Below are positions 5,915-7,523 of a stretch of DNA of 7,523 bases, piece by piece (position 1 is the first letter of the stretch; each line of letters begins with the position of its first letter). Both the position numbers and the translations under genes were made by a program. The notes beneath the pieces were generated by a model that worked only from the letters and a program-made list of their open reading frames with translations, ran no database searches and was not told the DNA's origin. The stretch is from Phycisphaerales bacterium (lineage in GTDB: Bacteria; Planctomycetota; Phycisphaerae; Phycisphaerales; UBA1924), in contig JAESSR010000288.1 of NCBI GenBank assembly GCA_016764015.1, positions 1 through 7,523 of the forward strand, read 5' to 3'.

Positions 5915-7195
5915 ATGAGTTCATTTGTGCGCCAACAGAGCCAAGGGAAAAAATTGAAGGTTGGTTTGTCGACCGACTCAACACATACCAGTTCACTCAA
6001 GAACATTGACACCACATCAGCTAAGCCAGTCCGGCGTGAGTCTCGGCTCACATTCGGGGGGCTGGTTTATATCACGATGACTGTGTTCATGGCGATCGGT
6101 GCGATCAACTCACAAAACAACCTGCTTTTTTGGCTCTTTGGTGTTTCAATCGCCACGCTGATTGTTTCAGGATTATTCTCGGGCAATGCGCTGATGAATA
6201 TTCGGCTCGAAGCCCAAGCAGTGACGGATTCCTTCTCAGGCGAATCTGTAAGCATGCATTATTGGGTAAGTAATAGTTCAAGATTTTTTCCGCTCTTTGC
6301 AGCATTGATTACTGAGATTCCAAGCGACGCCCATCCAGCGGGTCAGTTCAAGCCCACGAGCATTATGCACCTTGGGCCAAAGGATCGCATCCGGATCAAT
6401 GCGACGCTGACTCCAACATCACGCGGGCGCTACTCGCTCAATCAGATTCGACTCTCCACCCAGTTCCCGTTCGGATTGCTCCGCAAATCACTCATCTTTG
6501 AATGCCACCGGACAATCACCGTGCTCCCATATCGGCTCGCGATCAAGCCCGAACTTGTCCGCATCGTTAAAGGGCACGGCGAAGAGGTACGCAAACGAAC
6601 TATGTCAAACGGGCAGAGCACAGAATACTGGGGGCTGCGAGAATACACGCCAGGAGACCCCAAGCGATCAATCGCATGGAAGCAGAGCGCTCGTCACGGC
6701 AAGCTCGTTGTCATCGATCATGCGCAGCCCATCGCGACCAAGCTCTGGATATGGATCGCCGCCCAGAGCCTACACAATGCCAGCGATTCTGATGATCGAA
6801 AAAATGCTGAACGGGCGATCGCACTCGGCGCATCATTGGTTATTCAAGCAGCCAAGCGTGGAATCCCCGTCGGGATATGGATGCCGTCGCGCGATATTGT
6901 CCATGCCCCATATACCGGCCAAGCAAGCATGATGCGGTGCCTGCGATCACTCGGTTTGCTCGATCTCTCCACCGAACCCGCTGCGGATATTGCGCCCCGC
7001 GCATCATCATCAGATGATGTCTTGGCGTTGATCCCTGCAAGTTCTTCGCGTGTGCCCGCTGGGGCTCTTCGTGCTCTGAGCGTTGATGATCCAAGTCAAT
7101 GGCTTGTCGATCGCTCAACACTTCCGCTCGATTTGGATAACAAAGCATTGGATAATAAAGAGCCGAGTGATGAAGGCGAGGCTCCGCATGAATAA
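5915..7195 (+). CDS. DUF58 domain membrane protein
   Basis: The protein has 426 residues. After a polar 45-residue N-terminus come two membrane helices (about 47-64 and 69-90) separated by NSQNNL, as usual in DUF58 proteins. Residues 95-205 form the periplasmic or surface beta region, with RGRYSLNQIRLSTQFPFGLL matching the family's 'RG.y.l....l.t.dPfGl.' pattern. The DUF58 core motif is at 238-261: YWGLREYTPGDPKRSIAWKQ then ARHGKLVV. The rest is a Rossmann/VWA-like region with a poorly conserved, acidic C-terminal tail. DUF58 proteins often sit in operons with MoxR ATPases and transglutaminases; their biochemical role is poorly known. The start has AGAAGGA four bases upstream. The 3' end overlaps the next gene by 8 bases. 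No MoxR gene is visible directly upstream; a lipoprotein occupies that place. Confidence 0.92.
   Translation: MSSFVRQQSQGKKLKVGLSTDSTHTSSLKNIDTTSAKPVRRESRLTFGGLVYITMTVFMAIGAINSQNNLLFWLFGVSIATLIVSGLFSGNALMNIRLEAQAVTDSFSGESVSMHYWVSNSSRFFPLFAALITEIPSDAHPAGQFKPTSIMHLGPKDRIRINATLTPTSRGRYSLNQIRLSTQFPFGLLRKSLIFECHRTITVLPYRLAIKPELVRIVKGHGEEVRKRTMSNGQSTEYWGLREYTPGDPKRSIAWKQSARHGKLVVIDHAQPIATKLWIWIAAQSLHNASDSDDRKNAERAIALGASLVIQAAKRGIPVGIWMPSRDIVHAPYTGQASMMRCLRSLGLLDLSTEPAADIAPRASSSDDVLALIPASSSRVPAGALRALSVDDPSQWLVDRSTLPLDLDNKALDNKEPSDEGEAPHE
7133..7162 (+). repeat. Two tandem 15-base units in the DUF58 C-terminal tail
   Basis: Bases 7133-7147 and 7148-7162 share 12 of 15 positions and encode LDNKA then LDNKE. 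The repeat keeps the reading frame and lies in the variable acidic tail, so it looks like a recent slippage duplication with little structural effect. Confidence 0.5.
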
Positions 7196-7523
7196 GTCGA
7201 ATCATGATTCAAAGCGAGAGATTCATGGAATCTATCGTCGTGCGATGCTCATTGCTTTGATCGGATCTGTTCTGGTCTTTAGCGTCGCCGATTTCAACCT
7301 TGTGTATTTCGTGCTCACCATCCTGGGTATTTCAATGGTCTGGATGTTCTCCGTAGCGCCCAAACGCCCGGCGCCCCGGCTCATGATCAACACAGTGCTG
7401 CTCTTGGTCGTCGTGATTGCTGGGATCGAGATGCTCCGCGTGGGCGTTGGTGTGAGCGCCTTTGCAGTCTTTGTGACGCTGTTGACTGTTGTGAAGCTGT
7501 TAGATATAAGGACCCCCCGCGAC
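7188..7523 (+). CDS. TgpA-like membrane transglutaminase, N-terminal part (3' end outside window)
   Basis: The frame is open from ATG 7188 to the window end, giving 112 residues. It overlaps the DUF58 gene by 8 bases, and GAGG lies six bases before the ATG, so translation is coupled. A basic N-terminus is followed by several hydrophobic helices (about 19-33, 37-53, 66-82 and 86-102). The helices end in VVKLLDIRTPRD (101-112), matching the 'lKlLElrt.RD' motif that closes the first membrane block of TgpA/DUF3488 transglutaminase-like proteins. The papain-like Cys-His-Asp transglutaminase domain would be downstream and cannot be seen, so catalytic competence is unknown. The DUF58-transglutaminase order is a common bacterial linkage and supports the call. 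Confidence 0.8.
   Translation, partial: MNKSNHDSKREIHGIYRRAMLIALIGSVLVFSVADFNLVYFVLTILGISMVWMFSVAPKRPAPRLMINTVLLLVVVIAGIEMLRVGVGVSAFAVFVTLLTVVKLLDIRTPRD

Overview
The window looks like chromosomal DNA from a Gram-negative bacterium, most likely a planctomycete of the Phycisphaerae type. This rests on its mix of gene families: a PilX-like minor pilin fused to a LamG fold, an HD-GYP protein with an N-terminal sensory region, and a DUF58/transglutaminase pair beside a lipoprotein. Base composition is moderate and codon use looks even across the genes. No marker gene settles the taxonomy. There are no rRNA or tRNA genes, insertion sequences, CRISPR arrays or phage genes, so this reads as ordinary core or near-core chromosome. 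Almost every base is coding.

Layout. (1) Bases 1-1525, plus strand: the end of a type IV pilus or pseudopilus cluster. It holds the C-terminal part of an MshD/PilV-like pilin, then, two bases later, a PilX/GspK-like membrane-anchored protein with a C-terminal LamG (concanavalin-like) domain. (2) Bases 1550-4592 (or 4616), minus strand, convergent with the pilin genes: a VUT/YhhQ-family queuosine-precursor transporter, a stand-alone CheY-like receiver and a GAF plus HD-GYP protein. The last two genes overlap by four bases (ATGA) and probably form a split c-di-GMP phosphodiesterase response system. (3) Bases 4659-5306, plus strand, divergent from the transporter: scpB of the SMC-ScpAB chromosome segregation complex. 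(4) Bases 5377-7523, plus strand: a lipoprotein with a carboxypeptidase-regulatory-like beta-sandwich, a DUF58 membrane protein, and the start of a TgpA-like membrane transglutaminase that runs off the window. These are closely packed and probably co-transcribed.

How the genes fit together. The pilin cluster and the HD-GYP module both belong to surface attachment biology, and HD-GYP enzymes often control pili, but the two are convergent and not one operon. The DUF58-transglutaminase pair is a well-known linkage (often with a MoxR ATPase and VWA proteins), here with a lipoprotein directly upstream. The most notable points are the PilX-LamG fusion, a hairpin with the lipoprotein stop codon in its loop directly before the DUF58 ribosome binding site, the receiver/HD-GYP pair split across two genes, and a 66-bp divergent gap whose two genes both lack clear Shine-Dalgarno sites and may be leaderless. 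I saw no clearly undescribed multi-gene system.
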